A DNA stretch of 6,300 nucleotides from Desulfobacteraceae bacterium (GTDB lineage Bacteria; Desulfobacterota; Desulfobacteria; Desulfobacterales; Desulfosalsimonadaceae), in assembly GCA_011389605.1 (NCBI GenBank), contig JAABTZ010000200.1:1-6300 (forward strand), written 5' to 3'. How positions within the stretch are numbered: position 1 is the stretch's first letter; each line of letters begins with the position of its first letter. The position numbers and the translations under genes were made by a program. A model generated the notes under the pieces. It worked only from the letters and a program-made list of their open reading frames with translations. It was not told where the DNA came from and searched no databases. Below, one piece after another: positions 1 to 5,625 of this stretch.

Positions 1-187
1 CCCCCGTCTTTTGCTTGCGGCAATCAGGATGGAATTCATCCATCCTTACACCGGCCGGCCAGTAGTCATCAATGCTCCTTTAGACATCCAGTTTTGCCGC
101 ATTATTGAAAGCTTTGGATGGCATGCTTTGCTGGCCCCGGAAATGACACCCTTTTCAAACCAAGACCGGATTGAAAAACTGCCATGA
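1..187 (+). CDS. RluA-family RNA pseudouridine synthase, C-terminal fragment (5' end outside window)
   Basis: Reading from base 2, an open frame runs without a stop to TGA at 185-187, giving 61 residues that begin PRLLLAAIRMEFIHPYTGRP and end in DRIEKLP. Enzymes of this family isomerise specific uridines in rRNA or tRNA to pseudouridine. The RL-L-A--R-EF-HP-TGRPV-INAPL---F pattern is the typical C-terminal strand and tail of RluA/RluC/RluD-type synthases, which usually read LHA--L-F-HP-TG------APLP--F. The catalytic aspartate motif (H-LD--TSG) and any S4 domain lie left of the window, so the target uridine cannot be assigned. About 20 extra residues follow the conserved block (FGWHALLAPE onward). 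The gene is cut by the window edge, not visibly broken, and converges with the amidohydrolase gene, with 159 bp between stops. The family call is fairly sure; the specificity is not. Confidence 0.75.
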   Translation, partial: PRLLLAAIRMEFIHPYTGRPVVINAPLDIQFCRIIESFGWHALLAPEMTPFSNQDRIEKLP

Positions 188-209
188 GTTTTTACTAGAC
201 CAACCATGT

Positions 210-341
210 TGACGGCTTCGTAAAAAGTCTTAAAACTGATATAACCGCCGATCAATAAAAAAATAACTTCTTGATTTTACTTAATACTTAATCACTTACA
301 ACTTAACACTGCCTTTAAAAAAGACTTTTTACGAGTGCATC
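210..341. repeat. AT-rich MITE-like element with 14-bp terminal inverted repeats
   Basis: TCGTAAAAAGTCTT at 218-231 is the exact reverse complement of AAGACTTTTTACGA at 321-334, leaving an 89-bp interior. The outer flanks (TTGACGGCT on the left, GTGCATC on the right) resemble the ends of short interspersed repeats I associate with Desulfobacterales genomes; that link is from memory. The interior is strongly AT-rich and has no coding potential. The right end, GACTTTTTACGAGTGCATC (323-341), matches 2472-2490 at 17 of 19 positions, so the motif recurs in this window. The element fills almost all of the gap between two convergent genes. It could serve as a mobile non-autonomous element, or incidentally as transcript 3'-end structure; the loop is too long for a standard intrinsic terminator. 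Confidence 0.6.
279..305. repeat. Four iterated ACTTA motifs, 7-8 bp apart
   Basis: ACTTA occurs at 279-283, 286-290, 294-298 and 301-305, with spacings of 7, 8 and 7 bp. The units read ACTTAAT, ACTTAATC, ACTTACA and ACTTAAC. They lie inside the AT-rich interior of the 210-341 element. Possible readings are an iteron-like protein-binding array or a degenerate microsatellite. The array is short and low in complexity, so chance within AT-rich DNA is a real alternative. Confidence 0.35.
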
Positions 342-346
342 AAAAT

Positions 347-1285
347 TCAAGGCTCAATGGAAATATCAAAAAAATCACGGGCATTTTTCCAAAACAGCCG
401 GTCACGGAAATCGTCGGAAAGCTCGGCGGCCGCCAGCTCCTTTAACTCCCGGTCCCATGCATAGGGAATATTGGGAAAATCAGAGCCGTACATGACCCGG
501 TCTTTTCGCATTTGCCAAAGAGCCACCGGATTTTCCATGGGCAGATAATCAGTAACAGCCATGGCCGTATCCAGCCAGAGCCGATCACTTGATTCAATTA
601 ACCGGGCATATTGCTCAAATTCATCGGCCCCAAGATGAGGCACGCACAATCTTAAATCCGGATAGGCATCAAGCACTTTTTTAATTTTTTCAACCCCGCA
701 GATTTCATAAGGATCACATGCATAGGCAGGGCTTTTGGGCTCCCGGCCGGCATGAATTACCATGGGTTTCCCGGCATGGCTGCAGACCCGGTAAATCTCT
801 TCCATTTCAGATCCGTTGATATCAAAACACTGGACATGGGCATGGAGTTTGACCCCGGAAAGACCGGCATCAAAGGCCTGCCTGAGGATGTCCGCCGCCC
901 CCGGCTCTCCGGGGAAAACAGCGGCAAGCCCTGTGAGCCGTCCGGGATGGCATTGGCACAATTCTGCCATAAATCCGTTTAACCTGGCTGCAATACCCGG
1001 CTTGTGGGCATACTGCAGGGCCACCACATGCCCCACTTTTCGCTGAAACAAAAAATCAATCAAGGCCCCGGCGTCCATGCGGTACCGAACCGGCCAGGCA
1101 TGGGTATCAAACCATTTCCACAGGGCTGAAAAAACCGCATCCGGAAAAAGATGAACATGGGCATCTATGACATAGCCCACCCCGCCGGGGATACTGTCTT
1201 CTTCAGTGTCATGGACTGCCGGCAGCTCATTTGTCAGTATTGGTCTTTCAGATGCAGCCTTGCTTTGGGTATCGGTTTTTCCCAT
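347..1285 (-). CDS. Amidohydrolase_2-family metal-dependent hydrolase (TIM barrel)
   Basis: This is a 312-residue protein with the amidohydrolase_2 fold, a metal-dependent (beta/alpha)8 hydrolase or decarboxylase family. Numbering from the ATG at 1285, the strand-1 metal motif DAHVH gives H43 and H45. GVKLHAHVQ follows with K146. PMVIHAGRE holds H178, PHLGADEFE holds H217, and YGSDFPN holds the catalytic D269. All expected ligands are present, so the enzyme looks active and probably cytoplasmic, since no signal peptide is visible. The substrate is unknown; relatives include ACMSD-type decarboxylases and diverse hydrolases. The frame extends to a TTG at 1372 (341 residues) that would overlap map by 29 bp. 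I prefer the ATG at 1285, preceded by AAGG with 8-nt spacing. A GTG at 1180, right before the barrel, is a third option. The first ~37 residues are polar and probably disordered. The gene lies 58 bp after map and is likely co-transcribed with it. Confidence 0.85.
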   Translation of the reverse strand: MGKTDTQSKAASERPILTNELPAVHDTEEDSIPGGVGYVIDAHVHLFPDAVFSALWKWFDTHAWPVRYRMDAGALIDFLFQRKVGHVVALQYAHKPGIAARLNGFMAELCQCHPGRLTGLAAVFPGEPGAADILRQAFDAGLSGVKLHAHVQCFDINGSEMEEIYRVCSHAGKPMVIHAGREPKSPAYACDPYEICGVEKIKKVLDAYPDLRLCVPHLGADEFEQYARLIESSDRLWLDTAMAVTDYLPMENPVALWQMRKDRVMYGSDFPNIPYAWDRELKELAAAELSDDFRDRLFWKNARDFFDISIEP

Positions 1286-1293
1286 TTCCCGTG

Positions 1294-1297
1294 CCTT
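1294..1297 (-). promoter_or_regulatory. Ribosome binding site deciding the amidohydrolase start
   Basis: On the minus strand AAGG lies 8 nt before the ATG at 1285-1283, in AACAAGGCACGGGAAATG. The competing TTG at 1372 has only a weak GAAGACGGG upstream and would sit inside the 3' end of map. This favours the ATG, but only moderately. Confidence 0.45.
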
Positions 1298-1343
1298 GTT
1301 TTTTCCGGCCGCCTTTAACGGCCGGTTATAGGAACCATTCAGG

Positions 1344-2228
1344 TTACAAGGAATACGGCGTAAGACTTTCAAACCCGTCTTCGGTTATGACAAAGGTCTG
1401 CTCAAACTGGGCCGAAAGCCTGCCATCGGCGGTCACTGCGGTCCAGCCGTCGTCTTCCACAAACAATCTTGACTTGCCCAGGTTGATCATGGGCTCAACT
1501 GTAAACACCATGCCGGGGACAAGAACCACGCCCTGGCCTTTTTTTCCATAATGGGGAACCTGGGGAGGTTCATGGAATTCAAAGCCCACGCCGTGGCCCA
1601 CAAACTCTCTGACAACGGAACACTTCCGGCTTTCCGCATACCGCTGTATGGCCCAGCCGATATCACCGATGGTATGATCAGGGGCAAGCATCTCCATGGC
1701 GGCTTTTAGACTTTCAGCAGCCACTTTCACTATTTTTTCAGCATCAGGGCCCGGGGTGCCGATAAAAAAAGTCTTGCTGGCATCGGCATAATAGCCGTTG
1801 TAAATATGGGTAACATCCACATTGATAATGTCTCCGTCTTTCAAGACATACGGGCCGGGAATCCCATGGCAGATAACCTCGTTGACCGAAGTGCAAACAC
1901 TTTTGGGAAAGCCGCGGTAATTAAACGGTGCGGGCACAGCGCCATTTTTTATGGCATGGTCGTGGACTATGGTGTTGATCTCTTCGGTTGTCATGCCGGC
2001 TTTAAGCTCGGCTTCCACTATCTCTAGGCTCTGTATCACAACATGTCCGGCTGCCCTTATGCCTTCAATATCCTTTGGCTCCTTTAGGGCAATATCGTAT
2101 TTCTGCCGATACCGCTTCTTTATGTCCACCGGGCTGGCGGCCTGTTTGCCCATGCAGCACTTCTTGTATTTTTTGCCGCTGCCGCAGGGGCAGGGATCGT
2201 TTCTTCCGATTTTACTCGTGTTTTTCAT
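1344..2228 (-). CDS. map: Type I methionine aminopeptidase with N-terminal SEC-C zinc motif
   Basis: Removes the initiator methionine from nascent proteins in the cytoplasm, using a dinuclear metal centre. The 294-residue protein has two parts. Residues 7-25 form a SEC-C motif (NDPCPCGSGKKYKKCC; C13, C15, C24, C25), as in the SecA C-terminus, which likely binds zinc. Residues ~45-290 are the pita-bread catalytic domain. The five metal ligands are all visible: D138 (NVDVT), D149 (YADASKTF), H212 (GHGVG), E245 (TVEPM) and E276 (QFEQT). The substrate-binding histidines H121 (CHGIP) and H219 (FHEPPQVPHYG) are also present. E. coli Map is 264 residues and lacks the zinc motif; SEC-C-bearing forms are known in several bacteria, including Chlamydiae. 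The start is ATG at 2228 with GGAG 8 nt upstream. The gene is first of a likely two-gene unit with the amidohydrolase, and a promoter candidate sits ~45-70 bp upstream. Confidence 0.96.
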   Translation of the reverse strand: MKNTSKIGRNDPCPCGSGKKYKKCCMGKQAASPVDIKKRYRQKYDIALKEPKDIEGIRAAGHVVIQSLEIVEAELKAGMTTEEINTIVHDHAIKNGAVPAPFNYRGFPKSVCTSVNEVICHGIPGPYVLKDGDIINVDVTHIYNGYYADASKTFFIGTPGPDAEKIVKVAAESLKAAMEMLAPDHTIGDIGWAIQRYAESRKCSVVREFVGHGVGFEFHEPPQVPHYGKKGQGVVLVPGMVFTVEPMINLGKSRLFVEDDGWTAVTADGRLSAQFEQTFVITEDGFESLTPYSL

Positions 2229-2236
2229 TTTCTTTG

Positions 2237-2240
2237 CTCC
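2237..2240 (-). promoter_or_regulatory. Ribosome binding site of map
   Basis: On the minus strand GGAG (within CCGGAG) lies 8 nt before the map ATG. It supports starting at the SEC-C domain, and therefore that the zinc motif is truly part of the protein rather than an unrelated upstream frame. Confidence 0.6.
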
Positions 2241-2271
2241 GGTATAATAACGCGGTTTTCAAACAGACTTT

Positions 2272-2301
2272 ATTCTTAATCAAGGTTGCCAAGGCTGTCA
2301 A
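2272..2301 (-). promoter_or_regulatory. Candidate sigma70 promoter for map
   Basis: Read on the minus strand, a perfect -35 hexamer TTGACA (2301-2296) is followed after 18 bp by AAGAAT (2277-2272), which matches 4 of 6 positions of the -10 consensus. Transcription would begin near 2265, leaving a leader of about 37 nt that contains the map ribosome binding site. It lies between the palindromic element at 2338-2463 and map, so that element would be upstream of the promoter. Inference from sequence only. Confidence 0.45.
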
Positions 2302-2337
2302 GCGATTGCGCCTGGCAATGGTTTCTGATATAAGATT

Positions 2338-2463
2338 GATGGAACCGTAAAAAGTCCAATATCTGCGTTACGCGCGATTTCTGAAGAATTTCACGTACGG
2401 CTAAGTACGCTGCATTCTTTGAAATTGTGCAAGCCTTGATCTTGAACTTTTTACGGCCCCATC
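2338..2463. repeat. 126-bp palindromic interspersed element with 26-bp terminal inverted repeats
   Basis: The arms 2338-2363 and 2438-2463 are reverse complements at 22 of 26 positions, including an exact 11-bp core CCGTAAAAAGT / ACTTTTTACGG (2345-2355 and 2446-2456). Pairing continues inward: ATTTC 2377-2381 with GAAAT 2421-2425, AGAAT 2385-2389 with ATTCT 2414-2418, and CGTAC 2394-2398 with GTACG 2405-2409 around a 6-nt GGCTAA loop. The whole element can therefore form a cruciform or a long imperfect RNA hairpin. It carries no open frame and shares its terminal GTAAAAAGT core with the element at 210-341. It resembles short repeats I recall from sulfate-reducing Desulfobacterales. It is probably a non-autonomous mobile or REP-like element; a transposase in trans is conjecture. 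Confidence 0.75.
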
Positions 2464-2471
2464 TGAAATCC

Positions 2472-2502
2472 GACTTTTTACAAGAGCATCAGCTGTAAAA
2501 AG
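2472..2502. repeat. Extra copy of the element end, forming a small inverted repeat
   Basis: GACTTTTTACAAGAGCATC at 2472-2490 matches the right end of the 210-341 element at 17 of 19 positions. CTTTTTAC (2474-2481) is the exact reverse complement of GTAAAAAG (2495-2502), giving an 8-bp stem around a 13-nt spacer. It begins only 8 bp after the 126-bp palindrome. It may be the remnant of a second, mostly deleted element inserted next to the first. Confidence 0.5.
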
Positions 2503-2557
2503 CTATTATCCCGATAGGGTGGTATTTCTGCAAAAAGGAAATCCGTAAGCGCCTTGG

Positions 2558-2653
2558 CTGACCGGCTGCACGAAAAAGGGGTTTCACCGCTTCAGGAGCC
2601 TCCTGGAGCCTCAGTTTCCGCTCGGAAACCCGCTTTTCCGCGCAGCCGGTCAG
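2558..2653. repeat. 96-bp long hairpin (imperfect inverted repeat) upstream of the small gene
   Basis: CTGACCGGCTGC (2558-2569) is the exact reverse complement of GCAGCCGGTCAG (2642-2653). After a one-base mismatch the pairing continues with small defects to GGGTTTC (2579-2585) opposite GAAACCC (2625-2631). In all, about 25 of 28 left-arm bases pair with 2625-2653. The 39-nt apical part contains CAGGA-GCC-TCCTG (2593-2605) and two copies of GGAGCC. The GC-rich stem shares no obvious sequence with the GTAAAAAGT elements, so it appears to be a different structure. No T-run follows in the plus direction, which argues against a simple terminator. It could be a 5' leader structure of the small plus-strand gene, a structured RNA, or another REP-type repeat. 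Confidence 0.65.
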
Positions 2654-2701
2654 GGCAACGAAGTGCAATTTCATTAGGACTAAGACGCAAAAACGCAGAA
2701 C

Positions 2702-2710
2702 AGGGGCAGG
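2702..2710 (+). promoter_or_regulatory. Ribosome binding site of the small MucR-like gene
   Basis: AGGGGCAGG ends 5 nt before the ATG at 2716, giving a purine-rich Shine-Dalgarno match. A second in-frame ATG at 2731 has AGGA at 2722-2725 with about 5-nt spacing, so a start five codons later is also possible. Confidence 0.45.
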
Positions 2711-2715
2711 CTGCA

Positions 2716-2892
2716 ATGAAACAGGATGAAATGATTTTAAAAACCGTCAAGGAGATTGTGGTGAAATTCATCGAGGTGGGCAATATTTCGCCTTCCACGT
2801 TTCACAATCATTTCAGCAACATTTACGATACAGTTGAAAAATCGGTCAAAAGCAAGCCAGATCGGAAGCAGCCGGATATTGAAAAAAAATAA
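2716..2892 (+). CDS. Small protein resembling the MucR/Ros N-terminal region
   Basis: This gene encodes 58 residues (MKQDEMILKTVKEIVVKFIE at the start), ending in TAA. Residues 6-41 look like a compact helical segment, LKTVKEIVVKFIEVGNISP then STFHNHFSNIYDTVEKSV. It is patterned like the N-terminal region of the MucR/Ros transcription regulators (L---IV-AYV-N--V----LP-LI--VH-AL). The C2H2 zinc finger that gives MucR its DNA binding is absent; instead there is a Lys/Asp/Glu-rich tail (KSKPDRKQPDIEKK). If the resemblance is real, it might be a dimerisation module or a regulator partner. I cannot assign a function. The frame is open upstream to 2554, but that part encodes the hairpin and lacks protein-like composition, so I start at 2716. 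The gene converges on polA with 14 bp between stops, an arrangement in which the two transcripts would overlap. Confidence 0.6.
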   Translation: MKQDEMILKTVKEIVVKFIEVGNISPSTFHNHFSNIYDTVEKSVKSKPDRKQPDIEKK

Positions 2893-2906
2893 CTTTTCCT
2901 TCCCCG

Positions 2907-5588
2907 CTAATGGGCGGCAGCCCAGTCCTTGCCCACAGCAACGTTGACCTTAAGGGGTACTGACAACTCCACTATATTTTCCATTATCTCCCGGACAAGG
3001 TTTTGGACTGTTTCCACCTCGTTTTCTGGTGATTCAAACACCAGTTCATCATGAACGGTAAGAAGCATGGCAGTATCAAGCCGATTTTGCTCCAAAGCCG
3101 CATCCACACGTATCATGGCCATCTTCAGAAGATCGGCCGCAGTGCCCTGGATTGGGGTGTTGATGGCAGCACGCTCTGCGACTCCACGCATATTGGCATT
3201 TTTGCTGTTTATATCCGGAATGTAGCGAATCCGTCCGAAAGGGGTGCCGACCTGTCCAGTTTTGCGCGCTGTTTCAATGGTCTGATCCATAAACTCCTTT
3301 ACACCCCGGTAACGCTCAAAATAATGATCTATATAAGTACGGGCCATTTTCTGACTGATTCCCAGCTCCCTTGAAAGGGAATAAGGCCCCATGCCGTAAA
3401 TAATACCGAAATTAATTGCCTTGGCCTGATAGCGCAGCTCTGGTGAAACGTTTTCCGGATCGGTCAAAAACACTTCCGAAGCAGTTCTGGCGTGAATGTC
3501 TTCATCATTGGCAAAGGCCTCCAGCAAAATCTTATCCCCGGAGTAATGGGCCAGAAGGCGCAATTCAATCTGGGAATAGTCGGCTGCTACAAAATACCAA
3601 TTGTTTCTGGGAATAAAGGCCCGGCGCACATCCCGTCCCTCCTGTGTACGAATGGGGATGTTTTGGAGGTTGGGGTTGGAACTGCTGAGCCGGCCCGTGG
3701 CTGTAATGGTCTGGTTAAAGGAGGTGTGAATCCTTCCTGTTTCCGGGTTGATAAGGCCAAAAAGGGCCTCCACGTATGTTGATTTAAGCTTGGAAAGCAT
3801 CCGGTGGCGCAAGATAAGAACCGGAAGGTCATGGTGTGCGCAAAGGGCTGTTAGCACCTCCACATCTGTGGAATATCCGGTCTTTTTCCTGGTCTTTTTC
3901 CGGGTTGGCAGCTGCAATTTATCAAACAAGATACGGCCCAGCTGCTGGGAGGAGTTAATATTGAATTTTTCCCCGGCCATGGAGTAAATCTGTTCTTCCA
4001 CTCCATCGAGCTCTTCGGCCAGCTCCCCGGACATGGTTTGCAGACGCTGCTTGTCCACCCGGATTCCGGTTTCTTCCATTTTCATCAATACCGGCACCAG
4101 GGGCAGCTCTATATTGGACAGCAGCTGGTCAAGACCTGCGGATTTGATCATGGGCTCAAGCTTGAAATAGGCGGCCAGTGTGATATCAGCATCCTCGCAG
4201 GCGTAGGTCACCGCCCTTGCCACCGGCACTTCGGCAAAACTTTTGAGCTTGCCGCCTTCTGCGCCAATGACCTCATCATAGGTAATCATCCTGTGATCCA
4301 GATAATCCATGGCGATCTGGTTTAACCCGTGTGCACGTTTTTCCGGGTTTAAAAGGTATGAGGCAATCATGGTGTCAAAGATCACTCCGGCAAGGTTTAC
4401 ACCGCAGCGGCGCAAAACAGTCCAGTCGTATTTGACATTCTGGCCTATCTTTCCGATGCCAGGATTTTCCAGCACTGGTTTCAGCGTTTCAATTACATAC
4501 TGCACAGGCATCTGGCAACCGGCATCCTCGCTGGTATGGGCACAGGGCACGTAATAAGCGCGGTCATTTTCCATTGCAAAGGAAAGCCCCACAAGATCTG
4601 CCCTGACAGCTTCAACGGAAGTTGTCTCTGTATCGACTGCAAAAAAGCCGGCTTTCTCCAGCTTCTTTACCAAATCATCCAGGGCCGCCTTGTCACAAAC
4701 TGCCTGGTAATCCTTGGCAGACAGATCAGATGTCACGGGATACAATTCCTGAAGTTTGCGAAACTCAAGATCCCGAAAAAGTTTTGCCAGGCGCTTTGAA
4801 TCCGGCGGCTTTTTGGCAAGGGCCGACAGCTCAAGGGTAATCGGTGCGTCTGTAACTATTTTTGCAAGCTTGCGGCTTAAAAATGCCTGATCTTTAAACT
4901 CAGTCAACTTCTGCTTCTGCTTTGCAGCCCGGATTTCATCAAGCCTGTCATAGAGCTCATCCATGCTGCCGTAAGTCTGAATCAGTGTGGTTGCAGTCTT
5001 GGGGCCGATACCGGGCACACCCGGGATATTATCCGCAGAGTCCCCGGAAAGCCCCTGTATATCAAGCATCTGGTGAGGCTCCACGCCTTTTTCCCCCAGC
5101 ACATCCTGCCTGCCGGTGATCTTGTCTTTCATGGGATCCCACATGGTGACCTTGTCGGTAATCAGCTGCACCATGTCCTTGTCTCCCGAGACCATGACAA
5201 CATCATATCCCATTTCCCCGGCCTGGAAAGCCAGGGTTCCGATAAGATCATCTGCCTCATATCCGTCCATGAGGATAACCGGGATGTTGAAGCCTTCGGT
5301 AATTTCATGAATGAGCGGAATCTGCACAGCCAGATCTTCGGGCATTTCCGGCCGGTGGCCTTTGTAGTCCGGATACATTTCATGGCGGAAGGTGGGTTTA
5401 CGGCTGTCAAAAACCATGCCCACATATTTGGGATCGCGGTCAGAAATCAGCTTGATAAGCATCCTGGCAAAGCCGTAGGCAGCGTTGGTGGGAAAGCCAT
5501 TGGAGGTGGAAAGCGATTTTATGGCGTGATAGGCCCTGTGGATGTATGTGCTGCCATCGACCAGATAAATTCTTTTCTTATCGCTCAT
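2907..5588 (-). CDS. polA: DNA polymerase I (5' nuclease, 3'-5' exonuclease, polymerase)
   Basis: Fills gaps and removes RNA primers during lagging-strand synthesis and excision repair. At 893 residues it is a full-length three-domain enzyme (E. coli 928). The 5' nuclease domain (~1-290) shows D11, D61, E111/D113/D114 (GYEADDLIG), D136/D138 (SGDKDMV) and the helix-3-turn-helix GLSGDSADNIPGVPGIGPKT. The proofreading domain (~295-480) keeps D319/E321 (VDTET), D388 (NVKYDW) and Y462/D466 (YACEDADIT), so unlike many Gram-positive and thermophilic homologues it should proofread. The polymerase domain holds TGRLSS (R633), motif A AADYSQIELR (D670), motif B RYQAKAINFGIIYG (K723, F727, Y731) and motif C VHDELVFE (D847). 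F727 is the usual phenylalanine linked to ddNTP discrimination. The start is ATG at 5588 with GGAAGG 6 nt upstream. It lies 37 bp after the HAD gene, likely in one transcript. Confidence 0.98.
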   Translation of the reverse strand: MSDKKRIYLVDGSTYIHRAYHAIKSLSTSNGFPTNAAYGFARMLIKLISDRDPKYVGMVFDSRKPTFRHEMYPDYKGHRPEMPEDLAVQIPLIHEITEGFNIPVILMDGYEADDLIGTLAFQAGEMGYDVVMVSGDKDMVQLITDKVTMWDPMKDKITGRQDVLGEKGVEPHQMLDIQGLSGDSADNIPGVPGIGPKTATTLIQTYGSMDELYDRLDEIRAAKQKQKLTEFKDQAFLSRKLAKIVTDAPITLELSALAKKPPDSKRLAKLFRDLEFRKLQELYPVTSDLSAKDYQAVCDKAALDDLVKKLEKAGFFAVDTETTSVEAVRADLVGLSFAMENDRAYYVPCAHTSEDAGCQMPVQYVIETLKPVLENPGIGKIGQNVKYDWTVLRRCGVNLAGVIFDTMIASYLLNPEKRAHGLNQIAMDYLDHRMITYDEVIGAEGGKLKSFAEVPVARAVTYACEDADITLAAYFKLEPMIKSAGLDQLLSNIELPLVPVLMKMEETGIRVDKQRLQTMSGELAEELDGVEEQIYSMAGEKFNINSSQQLGRILFDKLQLPTRKKTRKKTGYSTDVEVLTALCAHHDLPVLILRHRMLSKLKSTYVEALFGLINPETGRIHTSFNQTITATGRLSSSNPNLQNIPIRTQEGRDVRRAFIPRNNWYFVAADYSQIELRLLAHYSGDKILLEAFANDEDIHARTASEVFLTDPENVSPELRYQAKAINFGIIYGMGPYSLSRELGISQKMARTYIDHYFERYRGVKEFMDQTIETARKTGQVGTPFGRIRYIPDINSKNANMRGVAERAAINTPIQGTAADLLKMAMIRVDAALEQNRLDTAMLLTVHDELVFESPENEVETVQNLVREIMENIVELSVPLKVNVAVGKDWAAAH

Positions 5589-5594
5589 GGGCTG

Positions 5595-5600
5595 CCTTCC
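5595..5600 (-). promoter_or_regulatory. Ribosome binding site of polA
   Basis: On the minus strand GGAAGG lies 6 nt before the polA ATG, within the 37-bp spacer after the HAD gene. No promoter is recognisable in that spacer, which favours readthrough from the HAD gene. Confidence 0.6.
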
Positions 5601-5625
5601 GGATGAATTTGCTGCGGGGTTTGTA

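Noticed and set aside
46..255. 69-codon minus-strand open frame at the left end
   Set aside because: It lies antisense to the RluA-family C-terminus (plus strand, 2-187), whose sequence fits a known family far better, and runs into the inverted-repeat element.
210..341. CRISPR-like or intrinsic terminator reading of the inverted repeat
   Set aside because: There is one repeat pair only, in inverted rather than direct orientation, with an 89-bp spacer that is too long for a terminator loop.
2244..2249. TATTAT on the minus strand as a -10 box for map
   Set aside because: It is so close to the ribosome binding site that the transcript would begin within it, and no -35 lies at suitable distance. 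The TTGACA-based candidate further upstream fits better.
2554..2715. In-frame N-terminal extension of the small plus-strand gene to 112 residues
   Set aside because: The added part encodes the long hairpin and a low-complexity Arg/Ser/Pro-rich peptide, while a good ribosome binding site precedes the ATG at 2716.
2489..2798. Minus-strand open frames across the intergenic hairpin (2489-2716 and 2592-2798)
   Set aside because: They read through palindromic DNA or antisense to the small gene and show no family resemblance.
2882..2889. Run of eight A (eight T on the minus strand) as an intrinsic terminator for polA
   Set aside because: No GC-rich stem precedes it in the polA direction, so only a U-run without a hairpin is present.
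2911..2924. TGGGC-GGCA-GCCCA hairpin as a terminator for the small plus-strand gene
   Set aside because: The stem is only 5 bp, no T-run follows, and the bases are the polA 3' coding end.
5073..5606. 177-codon plus-strand open frame antisense to the start of polA
   Set aside because: The opposite strand carries the conserved polA 5' nuclease domain. The frame shows no recognisable domain and its His/Val-rich composition is typical of an antisense shadow.
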